DNA of 64,000 nucleotides from Incurvaria masculella (lineage: Eukaryota > Arthropoda > Insecta > Lepidoptera > Incurvariidae), in assembly GCA_946894095.1 (NCBI GenBank), contig OX335653.1:12033001-12097000 (forward strand), written 5' to 3'. A program made the position numbers and the translations under genes. Position 1 is the first letter of the stretch, and every line of letters begins with the position of its first letter. A model generated the notes under the pieces. It searched no databases and was not told where the DNA came from. It saw nothing but the letters and a program-made list of their open reading frames with translations. Positions 23,075 to 34,767 of this stretch are shown here, in pieces.

Positions 23075-23135
23075 GATTTTTTATGTGACTGGACATGGAT
23101 TTCTAATAATGCGATGGTCACGATATTAGCCCAAA
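23075..23135 (-). mobile_element. 3' end fragment of the 5S-type SINE
   Basis: The sequence 'ttttttatgtgactggacat' followed by 'ggatttctaataatgcgatgg' is the minus-strand 3' terminus of the SINE family. The rest is lost. Confidence 0.65.
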
Positions 23136-26100
23136 TCTCGGACATCTGAATTCGAAATCGAGTTCCCTCGCATATTTTCACTGGGCTATACGAGCTGCTC
23201 CAAGAGGTTGCATTTCGTGTCCAAAATAATCTGGAAGACCAGAGGTGATTATTCAAAGTTACAAATCTAAGAATACTGTAGAATGTTTTTCCCTGTTCCA
23301 CCTGAAATTACAAACGTTCAAACGATAGCGGAGCTTAATTTGATAATGCGGGCAGTCCGGCGCAAGCATCGCATTTGTGCCGCTTCACGACGGGATCCCT
23401 GCCATAGCCAGACAAAACTACATATGTTAGATAATGTGTATAATTTTAACTTAAATTAAATTAAATTGAAACATATTAAAACATGTTCTTGGTTTCATGT
23501 AACTTCAAATCTAGTGACATGATGTTAGGCCATCTCAAGGCACTTATTCTATTACTATGAATACCCTGCCCCAACTTAAGACCGGTCGAAGGATGAAGGG
23601 GCACGCCCCACTTGCAAAACATACATCAGGCATAAGACCTTTGATTTACATGCGAAAGCTTAAGATATATGTTTGCGCTCATCATATTGTTAAATTTTAT
23701 AGTTAGTTTTTTTTAAAACTAAATAGGATAAAAGATTAAATTTCTTGTGATCAGGATTTTGTAAGCAACCCCTTTCCACTCACTCGCCGTGTGTAAGGTT
23801 TCATTGTGTTTATACGGTATGAGCTTACTTTAACACAGGGTAAGAGAATATTTATGTGTAATCAACATTTTGCATTTACTAAATTCAAACTCATCGCGTG
23901 CAATTAGTTAAACGTATAATAAGTTGTTTGTTGAAGTAAAAAATATTAGGTGTATTATTTTCCAAGTCCACAAAATTAATGTGTGTAATAAATTATGTGT
24001 GCCTGTGACGAACGGGCGTATTTTTAGCCGGCGGCGGCTGTGCCGGCGGGTGAGTTCGGGCTGGTGGATACGGACGGGAAAGAAATCAGTAACATTATTT
24101 TGAACTTAATTAGAGAAAACAAGCAACAACAAGCAAGCAAAACCACACAAGAATACGATAGTAACATTTACAAAACGAGTAGCAGGTATATTTGGTCTGG
24201 AAAAATATTGATCAAAATGTTGCCTAAACAGATTTATACAGTCGCTGTTAAAGAGCAGGAAAACAGTGTCGTAATAGTTACCATAAAAGGAAAATAAAAG
24301 AAAACAACATCAATCGATTAACATGTTCAGTTGAGACCGTAAACATTACATATACATTGCCTGGACCTAGCAATCTTGTTCCCTCATTATCTTATTCGCG
24401 CAGTAGGTACGCATACACAATGTAATCCCGCGGAACCATTAAATATAAAGTAAGCTTATGAGGTTTACCGTCATTATAACGTTAATATGTATACCTGACT
24501 GCTCAATTAATACGCTTAAACACAACTATATAGCTTCCTTACAACTTAATTCCAACCGATAGCTACTCAATGCTTCTTTTTTTCTCGACGATGGAAATCC
24601 GCTTCGTATTTATAACGATTAACTATGCCCAAGCAACCCTCTAGGTGGAATTAATCTAGAATCCAAAATGGCCGCGAAATTGCAACACATAAAATCAAGA
24701 TTTACAACCCTCAGCAACGGTTCTAATTAAAACTACCAGACACCAATATCTAAACTATCATCCTATTTACTATATTGAAAGTATCTAGGTTCCAAACTAT
24801 ATTTTGATATTAAATATTTAATAAATTGTATTCAAATATTGTTTCTAGTTAATTTTTCAACCTACGGTGAAGATATGGCAGTTGTAAAATACATTGAACC
24901 GACTCCAAGCAACCTGAATCAGAAGGTGGTACAAAAGCACAAAGGCGTCGGTTCCATGATTTTTAAAGGTGTCATTTTTTTTACTCTTTTCAGAATTTCC
25001 CACCCTAAGGAGTGGTTTCTTTCAAAAAAGAGCGCAAGAAAAGGGGGGGGGGCACCCCTGAGATATACACTACTAATAAGAAAAAATATTATTCAAATCG
25101 TTTGACAGTTTCTGGAGATATCGAATAACGTACACATAACAAAAAAACACAGACGAATTGAGAATTTCCTCTTTTTTTTAGTCGGTTAAAAAAGCCCGTA
25201 ATCATCAGAAAATTACTCTCTCAATACAAACGTAGTTTAGGAATCATTTAAAAACTACTACTTGATGTTTAGTATCTAATATCAAGCTACGAATATAAGA
25301 CTGAGTCAAATCACATAAAAACGTTTATCTTTGTTCTGTGGTTTCTGATAGGATACAATTAAAAAAAATAATAAAAACGTGCAGACGCAAATATCTGTTC
25401 CCTGTAAATAGGATAACGCATTCAATGAAACTGGATGGAGCAGTGGTTTTTAAATTATTACCAAACTATCTTTGTATGGGGAGCGTCATTTTCTGATGCT
25501 TACGGGCCCACCGAACCACTGGCTGCAGTGCAACGATGCATTATTATAAATGAAGAAGGGCAAACATGCACACATAAATCGAAACATCGTCAAGTAGCGA
25601 GATATGTTAACAACATGTTCGATTGAGTAAAAATATTTCATATTAAAGGCCTAGATTCTAGCTGGAAATTTGGTCGGAATAATCGCGAAACGCTTGCGGA
25701 TTATCGCAATTATGTTTTGCTCGCTAAGAAGTATGAGTAATCTGTACAAAAATAATGTGCACAATTCTGGAAGACGAACTATACATATAGCGAGCAAGAA
25801 ATAAGACCGATAATTCACCGCGTTTTGCATGATTTTCGCACTAATGTTGTGCAATATTACGCCGGATTTTCGGACCTGTTCGGGGGATATTTGCAGCAAG
25901 TACCAAGTGGCAACTTAACTCGGTGCTTGACTTAACACAGTGTGCACTAGACCTGACCTCTCAAACTAGAAGAACGTTTGTTCGTTAGATTCCACCGCCT
26001 CTCGAGTCTGCCCGCCGCGCGCCGTCTTGGCCCAGAACAGGTTGTTTGGTTAGCGGCTAAACATGTTCGTTGCCTGCCTCCATTCCGTGCCCGGGTACGT

Positions 26101-26650
26101 ACATATTGTGTTGCAGCCAGACCGCTGATCTGAGAGTCAGGCCAGACTCTACAACGAACGACTAAACGCGAGTCTGCAGCGGCGCGGGCGGCGGCTCTGC
26201 ATTTATCAGCGAGCTTCAACAAACTAGATGCTTGGATTTCGTAGTTGCCAGTAATTATGTTTGCTAGGCAATGTAAGCGCGCTTATGTGTCTTCAAAAAT
26301 TATAATTGAAGAACATCATACTAAATAGGTGTTGTTGTTCTTGCTATAAGTTGTGACAGTGAAAGTGAGTCCAATATAAATTTGTTTAACTTTCCTATTA
26401 CCTAAAAAAATATATTGAGTAACATATATTGACATGCAGTATTAACTTACATATTCAAACTGTGTTTATTCCATGTATGTATATTAATTTAGAATTCAGC
26501 ATTATCATCATATGATATGTCCTAAAGTAGGTTTTAATTTAGTAAGGTTGGTTTCAGCCATTTACCTTAGATCACATGCTGATTATTATTGTTGGTCAAT
26601 TAGCGACACATTAAAGCGTTGTAATCAGATTTAAAAAAAATAGCGGATTT
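23136..26650. other. Stretch without recognised genes
   Basis: An 85-codon frame at 24040-24297 and a 63-codon frame at 25435-25626 show no domain I recognise. 25980-26220 is a GC-rich islet with a plausible acceptor ('ttgtgttgcag' near 26110) and a GTGAGT at 26367 on the plus strand, but no open frame links them. The rest is AT-rich. Confidence 0.35.
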
Positions 26651-26659
26651 TTTTATCTA

Positions 26660-26745
26660 GACTGTGGGTGTTCATGTAAAGCAGAATAAGAAACTGCGAT
26701 CTCGTATTACACGCCCACTGCTCTCACCAACTGAGCTACCCCAAG
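26660..26745 (-). repeat. tRNA-derived SINE remnant
   Basis: The minus strand begins GGGGTAGCTCAGTTGGTGAG, a classical A box and D-arm, followed by 'gtgggcgtgtaatacgagat'. The expected B box is decayed ('cgcagtttctt'). No complete cloverleaf can be closed, so it is not a functional tRNA gene. Confidence 0.6.
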
Positions 26746-26867
26746 ATTAAGTCATCAGAAGAATTTCTACTAGATGGCGATGATTTCGCCTATTCATTCT
26801 ACGATATACGTCGCCGATATAGCTGGCAGATCTCGTTTGTAAATATCAAGGACATCTATCATATCTA

Positions 26868-27183
26868 TCACCTACCGTTAAGAGAGAGAGAGCTCCATAC
26901 AATGAATGGCTCGTGCCTGATTCCTCACTCAAATTAGGAAATATGTTTCTGATAGTAAATTTACTTTTTCGTACTAAGCAGGTACGTCGTTTATTCCAAG
27001 GAATGTGACAAGTATGTATGTATAATCGACCGTGAAGCAAGGACACATTAATTGAAGACAGAGCCCGGTAAAAAGAACTACTTTACGAATCTTACGTTTC
27101 TGATATTTTCCACATTAAAACAGGCACGAGCCGTTGTATGTAACTATATCACCTCATGGTTATCGTAGATATTTGAACAATTA
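26868..27183. mobile_element. MITE family F, copy 1
   Basis: The left end carries 'gagctccatacaatgaatgg' and 'ctcgtgcctg', then 'atatgtttctgata'. The reverse complement of the right end carries 'atgaggtgatatagttacat', 'acaacggctcgtgcctg' and 'atatcagaaacgtaa'. These are diverged inverted repeats of about 70 bp. Copies with nested insertions lie at 36521-37153 and 42780-43545, and a piece lies at 56960-57045. Confidence 0.75.
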
Positions 27184-29340
27184 GATTTTTCCTTTTAACT
27201 CAATAAGTAAGATTCTGAAATGTGTAGGTAGTATGTTATCAATTGGCAGTAAGTTCTCACAATTTATCATTGCCTAAACCTAAGCTGCAAGTCAGCGAGC
27301 GCGATCTAGAATAATTTAAAGCCATCGTATTTATGTAAATACACAAATAACTAAGCGAGCGGCACATAAGTCTAGTCTGCTTAGCGCTGCAGGCGAATTT
27401 AACTAAGATTTTTTTTAAACTTCGTTAGGGACAATTTATACAACACGTCTCCGCACTGCGCCCGAGGAATGTTAAATATATCTAAATCGATTGACGATAG
27501 AGAGACCAATGACCACAGCGGACAGAAATACTATGTTTTTTGTAAAGAATTAATTATAATTCCTTTTATGTAATATTTTCGTTGATGTTTGTCAAATGCG
27601 CTATAGATTGATCTTCAGACGAGCAGACGGATATTTAAAATAAACAAACCGATGTATACATAAAGTTAAAATTTCGGTGTTAAAAAGGGCAAAGTTTGAA
27701 TTTTTTGTAATAAGTAAAAGATACACCGAGTTTTATTTTTAATAAGATTTATTGTATTGTAATGTATTCGATAAAAAAATTAGATAGATGATGTCGTGGT
27801 TTACTTTTTATTCTGAAATAAATCGCCTGAGAACCGTCCAATACGGCAATGTCCCCTTGGGGTGTCGCGTACCGTTACTAGCTCGATTTAGATTTAGAAA
27901 TCGGAAAATTCAGAAAAATGTTTCCTTCCCTTTGCCTCTCGCATCACCTCCAGAAAGTTAGTGTTCCCGTACTACATCAACGCCCGCACACAGGTACAGC
28001 GGGTACGAGCGCAGAGTCCCGTTACGTAGGCACCGGCTCCGGGAGAACGCGGCGTTCTATAAACTAGCAAATATACACGTCTCGGAGCTGGAACCGCAGC
28101 AAATGAACGAGACGAACAACGGTACAACGACCACGCTTTGCACTCGGTGCATAAGCCGAGTGCACCTTCATATTTATTTGCATTTGTTCCCCGGCGCGAG
28201 CAATCTGTTGTCTCCCCGCGCCTCCGCCGCCTCCGCACCGCTCGCTCGGTATGCGGATGACTATCCCATAACTCCAACCGATAACACACCTTTCGCTTCT
28301 TTGGTCTTTTAAAACCGATATGACATTCATGGACAACATTGAAGAATGTCAAACCTCACGGGTGTATTTGAACATTCCTGATTTCACATTCCTGGACAAC
28401 ACAGAATGACTTCACGGGTATTTTAAGCGATTCATGATTTTACATTCCTGGACAACATTGAATAATGTCGAACTTCACGAGTGTATTTAAACGATTCATG
28501 ATTTTCCTTTCACGGGCAAAATTTAATGGGCAGATTCATGATTCTCAATTTCTTGAAAACATAGAAGGATGTCAAACCTCAGAGTTTTTTTTTTTCAAAC
28601 TATAAATGATTTTCTAGTTCTGGCCAACATTGGACAGAAATTTGACATTGTCATCATTGTTTCTCAGGAACTAACGGAAATACTCGCCAGCTACCTAACT
28701 ATGGTAGGGATGGCGACATTTTGTCTCCGCTTATACATGGTAATTTACACCTACACCCAAAGATTTACACCTGGGAATGCCCATCGTACGCAAAATTGGT
28801 TGTTTTATGTATTTATGTCAGTTTTTTCCCCAAGAGACTGATAGAGATTTGACTCGAGCCTATGACCAATAGCACTGAGGCCTTATAGTTTTAAACAAAT
28901 AAAAAAAACTCACCTATGTATGCGACCACAACATATTATTCGACATCGCAATATCCAAACCAAATTGACCCCATTACAAAGCGCCTATCGTCTAGCTTAC
29001 AAGCCGTTCCCAAGCCGTGTCCAAGCGAGGCACAACACTAGTCCATTCGCGATAACAGAATGTCAAACGTAGTATTTGCACTGCGCCTCGTGCGCTGCAA
29101 GCGAACGCTTCCTAGCAGGTGGATGGCGGCCGTGTGGGCGAGCAAAGAGCGCTGCGTTAGAAACTCAGCCTATTATAGATTATTGAGGCACGCTGATGGC
29201 TCTTACTGTAATAATAGAGGAGAAATAGCGCTGTTTAATCGCTCGAGAATGGAGCTCGGACTACGACAACATCGCGCAGTATTGTCACGTTGTTTATCAT
29301 GGCTACGTTCAAAACGGCTTATGCTTAGATTGTTTTCTCA
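27184..29340. other. Stretch with a GC-rich islet at 28000-28260
   Basis: The islet has 'tctataaact' at 28057, a perfect 9-bp-arm hairpin at 28139-28164 and an octamer ATTTGCAT at 28176-28183, a POU-factor site. Downstream, 28340-28570 holds about five loose repeats of 'gattcatgattttacattcc' with 'tggacaacattgaa' and 'gtcaaacctcacgggtgt'. No coding exon is supported. Confidence 0.4.
28340..28580 (+). repeat. Degenerate tandem repeats of about 60-70 bp
   Basis: The words 'cattcctgga', 'caacattgaa', 'gtcaaacctcacgggtgtat' and 'gattcatgatt' recur in the same order at about 28320, 28385, 28440, 28495 and 28550. The units are diverged. No coding potential is seen. Confidence 0.6.
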
Positions 29341-29454
29341 ATGCATTATTTCCCGTGCATGTCGTAAGAGATGACTAGGCGATTCGTCGTTCGCGGTGAA
29401 GATTGTACGTCAACCGGAATGTCGTATTAATTCCTTTCTTACTAACACTCGTAT

Positions 29455-29530
29455 TTCAGAGAGCACCTGTCAAATCTTAGTACGAGATTAGCACCGAATT
29501 AGTTGTACAAAAACCGGTTTAGTCCGGCAT
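29455..29530 (+). repeat. Short repeat shared with 49903-49975
   Basis: The words 'acctgtcaaatcttagtacg', 'gttagcaccg' and 'tacaaaaaccggt' are found here and at 49903-49975 in the same order. The family is unknown. Confidence 0.6.
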
Positions 29531-29569
29531 ATATAACTTTAAGTCCGCGCACTCTGAATACGGGCTGTA

Positions 29570-29730
29570 AGTGGTATTGTCCGTGTTTTCCACCCAGTTC
29601 AATGTAGCCGTGTTCATAAAGAGAGATGGATGGAGAATGGCACCTAATTCCTTTGGGAATGTGGTGTTTTGGGCTAATATCATAACGATAATTGTGTCTT
29701 GCAGCCATCCATGTCAGGAGGCATAAAAAA
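29570..29730 (+). mobile_element. 5S-type SINE, 3' half
   Basis: It contains 'ttgtccgtgttttccaccca', 'gttcaatgtagccgtg', 'aatggcacctaattcctttg' and 'gccatccatgtcagg', followed by an A run. The head is absent. Confidence 0.75.
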
Positions 29731-29759
29731 ACTATTTTCAATGCATTTTCCTCTTCTCC

Positions 29760-29955
29760 CACCGGGGCGAGCGAGCGAAAGAAAGTCGTGTGTTTCACGC
29801 GAACGAAGCCGCTGAACAGAAACCTTGCGAGGCGGCGCGGCGAGGCGGGCCGCGGCGGGGAAGGTGGCGGCGCGGCGGGGCGCAGGTCACGCTGCGGAGA
29901 ACGCATTCCGGGCGCTGTCGGTGCTCCGCATGCGGCGGAGGCGGCGGCGTGATTA
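29760..29955. other. CpG-rich islet
   Basis: This is a sharply GC-rich segment (GGCGGCGCGG type runs) just after a SINE. Frames are open on both strands only because of base composition. There is no acceptor and donor pair around a convincing frame. Confidence 0.4.
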
Positions 29956-30534
29956 CATCATGTGAAATAATGAGAATGTCTACCTGCAGCACTCGTACTG
30001 CCGCGGTGTGAGCACCTAGATAAACTCGTTGGAATATTTGAACACCGGAAGTGAAGTCTGCGAAGAGGCGAAGACGGCAATGTTCGCAGATTGATCAAAA
30101 CGAGTATCATAATGAGATTTTAACGATTACTTGAAGAGCATTTAAAACGGCTCCTCCTCCAGGTTCAAATCTCCGCCCCGTGCATGCGCCACTTTCTTTC
30201 TGTTTCTGAGTAGGTTTTTGAACATCTTTCGAAATACGTAACTTGGGCATTTTGAAAAAAATCGATATAATTATAGAACCTGATCACAAAAATTCACGAG
30301 AATCGGTTGAGAAATGCGAACTGTAGAGGAGAACACCCGGACAGCCAGACAGCCGGAAATACGAAAGCTTTTTGGCAAAGCTGAAACGGGGACGCTTCGA
30401 ACGGTCACACAGTAAAACGTAACTATATTTGCAAGGAAGTCGAATTTATACGTTTTTTGAGTTTTGGTGGAATTATGCAACAGTATCAGTAGAAGATGGT
30501 TATCAATTGATCTAAGTGGTAAGCCATGGGAGGA

Positions 30535-30650
30535 CGAGTTCTTTATCCTTGCAAGGCACCTAATTCCTTTGGGAATGCGGTGTGTTGGACTCATAGCATG
30601 GCATCGGGTGTGGTATTAGCAATCCATATTCAGTCATATAAAAAACGGTT
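30535..30650 (+). mobile_element. 5S-type SINE, 3' end
   Basis: It reads 'aggcacctaattcctttggg', 'aatgcggtgtgttggact' and 'gcaatccatattcagtcata', then an A run, and stops 12 bp before a MITE of family I. Confidence 0.7.
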
Positions 30651-30662
30651 GAAAAGTTGATA

Positions 30663-31170
30663 GACTAGGAGGTCGCGACAAAAATGGTAACAATAACGTA
30701 AATGGCTGAAACTGGATTCACGGGATAAAGTACAAACCTCTGAAGCTAAATGTGTCAGTCTGCTTGATTCAAGTGGTTGCGTTACGTAGATAAGGCGCCT
30801 GAAAAAGTAGTTATGGTGACAAAAAATACATATGATAAGGTAAATGGATGCAAATGACGAAGCATGAAAGTATCAATACAAAATTGCTTAGCAATACAAA
30901 ACTGAACAAATCTTTGGTTGCATTTAGTAGTTATAGGCGATTTAGGTTACAGATATAACTTTAGGTATATTTAAGTATTTAATTAAGTAACCGTCTGGTT
31001 ATTGTTGTATAATTAATAGGTATCAATGTTTCCAGATAATCAGTATATTCATCAGCTGGTACATACCAGCATCTATTTTATATAGCCAATCTAGAAAACG
31101 TAACCACTTGGGACGGGAATTCAGCCATTTACCTTATCGTGACCAAAAATGTCGTGACCTCCCGGAATAT
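30663..31170. mobile_element. MITE family I, copy 1 (~508 bp)
   Basis: The left end is GACTAGGAGGTCGCGACAAA and continues to 'ggctgaaactggattcacgg'. The right end is inverted: 'cagccatttaccttatcgtg', 'aaaatgtcgtgacctcccgg'. The imperfect inverted repeats are about 55 bp. The interior contains 'gataaggcgcctgaaaaagt' and 'gttacagatataactttagg', shared with the copies at 40197-40751 and 59027-59597. There is no transposase frame. Confidence 0.88.
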
Positions 31171-31216
31171 GAATTATAATCTGTTTTCTGAGGTTTACGC
31201 CGGCACTGGACACGAA

Positions 31217-31307
31217 ACATTTTGAATAAAAAATACGGTTCGATGTTAACGGCGAACATGTCGGCCGGGCACGGTATCGCACGCCGGGAAACCGTAAGTT
31301 TTACAAA
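31217..31307. mobile_element. Foldback element family J, diverged copy
   Basis: The core 'gaacatgtcggccgggcacg' and the right end 'gggaaaccgtaagttttaca' match the better copy at 31935-32034. The left arm is degraded, so the inverted repeat is no longer clear. Confidence 0.6.
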
Positions 31308-31934
31308 CATTAGGCTCCGAAAAGCTAAGCTGCAATCTCTATTATTATGTAGCTCGATTCAGGCTCGCCTTGCGCAATACAACCTGCGCGTGCGCCGGCA
31401 GTCGCGTCGCACTCGGCCCTAACGCGAATGTGGTCTCACTCAGGATTATGATAACCTAAGGATTTTGATAAAAAACGTAACCTATCCTGGATTGATTAAA
31501 AACCGATGTTCAAAGTCCCGATTTTATCATAATCCTACGAAATGCGTGAAGGGTTACCATTTTAGCGGCAGAAATAAGCTGGACATTAAAAAAAAGACTG
31601 GACATTTTAGTATCAAAATGGAATAAATAATTCCCATGGGTAAGGTTGCCGAGCATGATCAAAAACATATTAAGGTCACCAGTCAAAATAACAAAGTTTG
31701 TGAGATTGTGTCGCATATTTGACTAAAATAAAGATTTAACTAGGTTTCCCTCCAAGTCCAAAATCCAGACAAATTAAAAGTTCTGACAAAGTTCGAACGG
31801 AAGGTCAAAGAGCCGTTTGTGTAAGGAAAAAACCCCTAAATGCATGTCCAGCTTATCTGAATCCCTCCGAAGAACGTAAGCAAACAAATAATTGCAGATG
31901 CATATGTTCTTAGATTTACACCGTCGCTGTACAT

Positions 31935-32034
31935 AATGTTTTGAAAACTTGCGGTTTTTAAAACATTACGGAGGCGAAACATGTCGGCCAAGCACGGCAT
32001 TGCACACCGGAAAACCGTAAGTTTTCAAAACATT
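31935..32034. mobile_element. Foldback element family J, 100 bp
   Basis: The arms 31935-31958 and 32011-32034 are inverted repeats of 24 bases with one mismatch; the outer part is AATGTTTTGAAAACTT. The 52-base loop holds 'cgaaacatgtcggccaagca'. A related copy lies 700 bp away at 31217-31307. Confidence 0.8.
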
Positions 32035-32394
32035 AATTGCAGATACTCTGAAAATCTGCTGAGCATCTTAGTATTCGTTTGAAGACTCTGCAAGTTGCAG
32101 AGTCACGTGGCAGAAGCCGTTCAATGCGTGGATAATACCTGTTTTTATTATTTTTCGCGCTGTAGAACATGAAATAAAAAAAGCAAAAAAGGTACAATTG
32201 TAGAGAACATTAAAGTATTTTTATACTTTTACATTCGTTTCATATCAAAACAATGAATCCGCTTCTCAAGACGTTTCATTTAAAACGCTTGTTGTTTAGA
32301 TATTTTACACATTTTTGGAATAATATGTTTAAATACAAATACATAAGCTGTATTTATATAATTAAGTTAATAATTTCTATACAGATTGTGAGTC

Positions 32395-32773
32395 CTTTTT
32401 TTAAGTATGTAACTGGACATGGAAGGCTAATACCGAACTGACCGTCAGATATTAGCCTAACACGCCACATGGGAACTAGGTGCCATGCCAGAACCTTCCT
32501 TATATTGCTCGGCTGCATTGAAGTGGATGGAAAACACGGATAATTTACATTGCCGCGTCGACCATCGTTCATTCAATGCGATGGTACAACCCAGGCGGGA
32601 TTAACCCTACCACCTAGTAAGTAAGTAAGACCTACAGTTTTACGTGGAATCCGAACAAAGGCCAGCCTCAACGGTTGAAAATGGTCACCCATTCAGAACC
32701 TAACCGCGCTCAGAGGTGCTTCCCCAGCTTATCGATTCGCAAGGCGTCGCACACTGAGCTACCGAGGCCGACA
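32395..32773 (-). mobile_element. 5S-type SINE, near full length
   Basis: Read on the minus strand, it starts GTCGGCCTCGGTAGCTCAGT and then has the decayed 5S-like block ('ctgaatgggtgaccat'). The shared body follows ('ttcggattccacgt', 'gtggtagggttaatcccg', 'gaacgatggtcga'). The 3' end is 'ccttccatgtccagttacat'. All blocks are in the same order as at 54342-54741. It is the second most complete copy in the window. Confidence 0.88.
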
Positions 32774-33045
32774 AATATGAATGACTCAATAATATTTGCT
32801 TTAAACGGCAGCTTTTCACAATTCAATTCCTGTTTCCGACTTGAGCTCCACCTAGGCCCGAACGCCTTGAGAGCGGAGCCTAGGACGCCGGGTCCTAGAG
32901 GCGAGATCTAGCGGAGGCAGGTTGGCGAGACGCGGCCCGCGGCCTTGCTGGTGGCCCTTTCACCGGCGGTGGCGGCGGCGGCGGGCCCGCAGACCGCATT
33001 CCGCTCGCAGCGGGCTGGCCACTCGGATCGCGCTTCGCGACTTAC

Positions 33046-33170
33046 CGTTGTGCTCGCTATCGCTGTGAAAACTACTGGAAGGTACGGGTATAATTGGCGG
33101 GTCTAATCTGCGCAGCCGCCTGCGCTTGGAGGGGACCGGCCAAGATCCACCCCGCCAATAATGCATCGCC
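33046..33170 (-). CDS. Candidate upstream exon of the minus-strand gene
   Basis: The minus strand has an ATG at 33166-33164, 40 open codons and a CAACG|GTAAGT donor at 33045. The peptide includes PVPSKRRRLRRLDPPIIPVP followed by 'SSSFHSDSEHN', which does not look like random translation but matches no family I can name. The donor is phase 1. Joined to the 17367 acceptor it stays in frame through 'GTG AGG ATG'; joined to the 10725 acceptor it also stays in frame. The exon start is uncertain. Either a CTCCACAG acceptor at 33172-33171 is used, or transcription starts near a TCATTC initiator at about 33198. The surrounding CpG-rich islet (32880-33200) fits a promoter region. Confidence 0.45.
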
Positions 33171-33607
33171 CTGTGGAGGACCACCGTGCGGTGAATGACA
33201 ACCGTAGGATTATCGGTCACAATAAGGAAGGGAATGATGAATTGAGTTTTATTTGTTTATGTAACTACAGATTAACGAGGAATCATACAACGCAGAAATC
33301 TCGCCAAAAATGCTCACTTTCGCTGGTACTATGACATTTCTAACCAGCGCCATCTCCCGTCACTGCCAGAACTAGTTACATCCTCGGTTACATCGTCATC
33401 AAACTAAGCTTGATTTCACATTTTGCCTAGGCAGGCGTGATAAATATGTTACATTTTAACTATACATTGAGCCATGTCATTGAAATAAAAAATATCATTG
33501 ATGGTCATTGTATTCTGAAATGTGAATTGCAACGCCACCTGTGGACTTTTATTATTCCTATTCAACACTGGTATGACGTTAGCGATATATCCCTCCCTCT
33601 TTAATCT

Positions 33608-33840
33608 ATGATGTCACTGGACATGGATGGCTAACACCACGCCTACGGTAATGATTTTACTATTACTTATTCTGTGATGACATTAATGCAACACACAATG
33701 TGGGAACTGGATGCAACGCCAGGACCTACCTTATATTGCAGGGGTGCATTGAAATGGATGAAAAACACGGACAATTTCCATGGTTTATTCAATGCGATGG
33801 TACAATCCGGGCGGGATTAACCCTACCTAAGTAGGGATTA
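33608..33840 (-). mobile_element. 5S-type SINE, body and 3' half
   Basis: It runs from 'atgtcactggacatggatgg' through 'tgcaacgccaggaccta' and 'gatgaaaaacacggacaat' to 'gcgggattaaccctacc' (plus-strand reading), i.e. a minus-strand copy lacking the head and part of the 'gatggtcg' block. Confidence 0.8.
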
Positions 33841-34086
33841 TAGTTTTCAACAATGGATAACTTACGACATGCACGGCATGACATTCAGTGGCACTACTGG
33901 TATTATTTTTTGTGCCGAAACCCGCACAGTATTAAAAATCGGAAGTGAATGGGATTGTCACCCAGCAGACAGACTGACATATTGTCACGAAACTCCTTGT
34001 AATTATTCATAGGTTAACTAGGGCGTGATAGTTCCGGCACTTAAAAATAATACAATTGGTTCTACTGCATTTTTTCCCGTGCATGT

Positions 34087-34140
34087 CGTAAGATGCGACT
34101 AATATTTTCAGGTAGATGAAAATATTAGTCGCATCTTACG
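34087..34140. repeat. Perfect 24-bp-arm hairpin
   Basis: 34087-34110 and 34117-34140 are exact reverse complements, separated by 6 bases (ggtaga). The left arm is the 'gtcgtaagatgcgact' word that belongs to a local repeat (compare 29357-29374). The right arm is therefore an inverted duplication of it. The following SINE body resumes at about 34145. Confidence 0.9.
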
Positions 34141-34144
34141 ATTC

Positions 34145-34335
34145 ATTCGGATTTCACGTAAAACTGTAGTTTACCTTCCTTGCGTAATGAAGACTGTCCT
34201 GATTTTCCATCAAGTTCGATGTAGCCGTGCCGGTATTTGAATGACTTTAGTTCCCATGAGGTGTGCCGGGCTAATATAATTACAGTAGGTGTGGTTATTA
34301 GCCATCAATTCCAGGTACATAAAAAAACTCGGTTC
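34145..34335 (+). mobile_element. 5S-type SINE, 3' half
   Basis: It contains 'ttcggatttcacgtaaaact', 'ccatcaagttcgatgtagcc', 'ttcccatgaggtgtgccggg', 'attagccatcaattccaggt' and an A run. Confidence 0.75.
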
Positions 34336-34767
34336 GGGGCCCATGCACAGGTAGCCGCAGGGAGCCCAAGTTTTAAAAAAAAACAACTAAAAGCAGCAAT
34401 AAAGTTCATTTTATTTGCCGCATACACGCGATGCCTTCATCATCTTGGCAAGAAACGTGTCGCAATCCAAATAACACACGAACGCGTCCTATTCAAACAC
34501 GCCGTGATCGGACTATTCATACCGCCTTCAACCGTCTTTATTCTAGCAAATATTTTAATAACGTATCTATTGCGAAAACCGCAATTCATCCATGCCATTA
34601 TTCTTCGTACGTAATATTTCAACGGCCGTTGCGCATGCGTGTTGACCTGCGCTTTGTACTCTGGATTAAAGAGAGTGTGCTAGCATTAAAACCGCGGGGG
34701 TAACCGGCATAAGAGGTGAGAAATTATGCGAGGGAATTAGATCAATTCTGAACCAATCAGAAGCGTT

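Noticed and set aside
24040..24297. 85-codon frame
   Set aside because: Lys/Gln/Asn-rich translation of AT-rich DNA, and no family recognised. A GTGAGT just inside it hints at a splice site but nothing joins it.
26548..26575. 'tttcagccatttacctta' similar to the right end of MITE family I
   Set aside because: The match is about 18 bases and stops on both sides; too short to separate from chance.
28905..29050. Minus-strand exon ending ATAG|GTGAGTTTTT
   Set aside because: The donor is good, but no acceptor is visible and the frames contain stops.
29499..29906. 135-codon minus-strand frame
   Set aside because: It runs through a SINE 3' half into a CpG-rich islet, so it is a shadow of repeat and composition rather than a gene.
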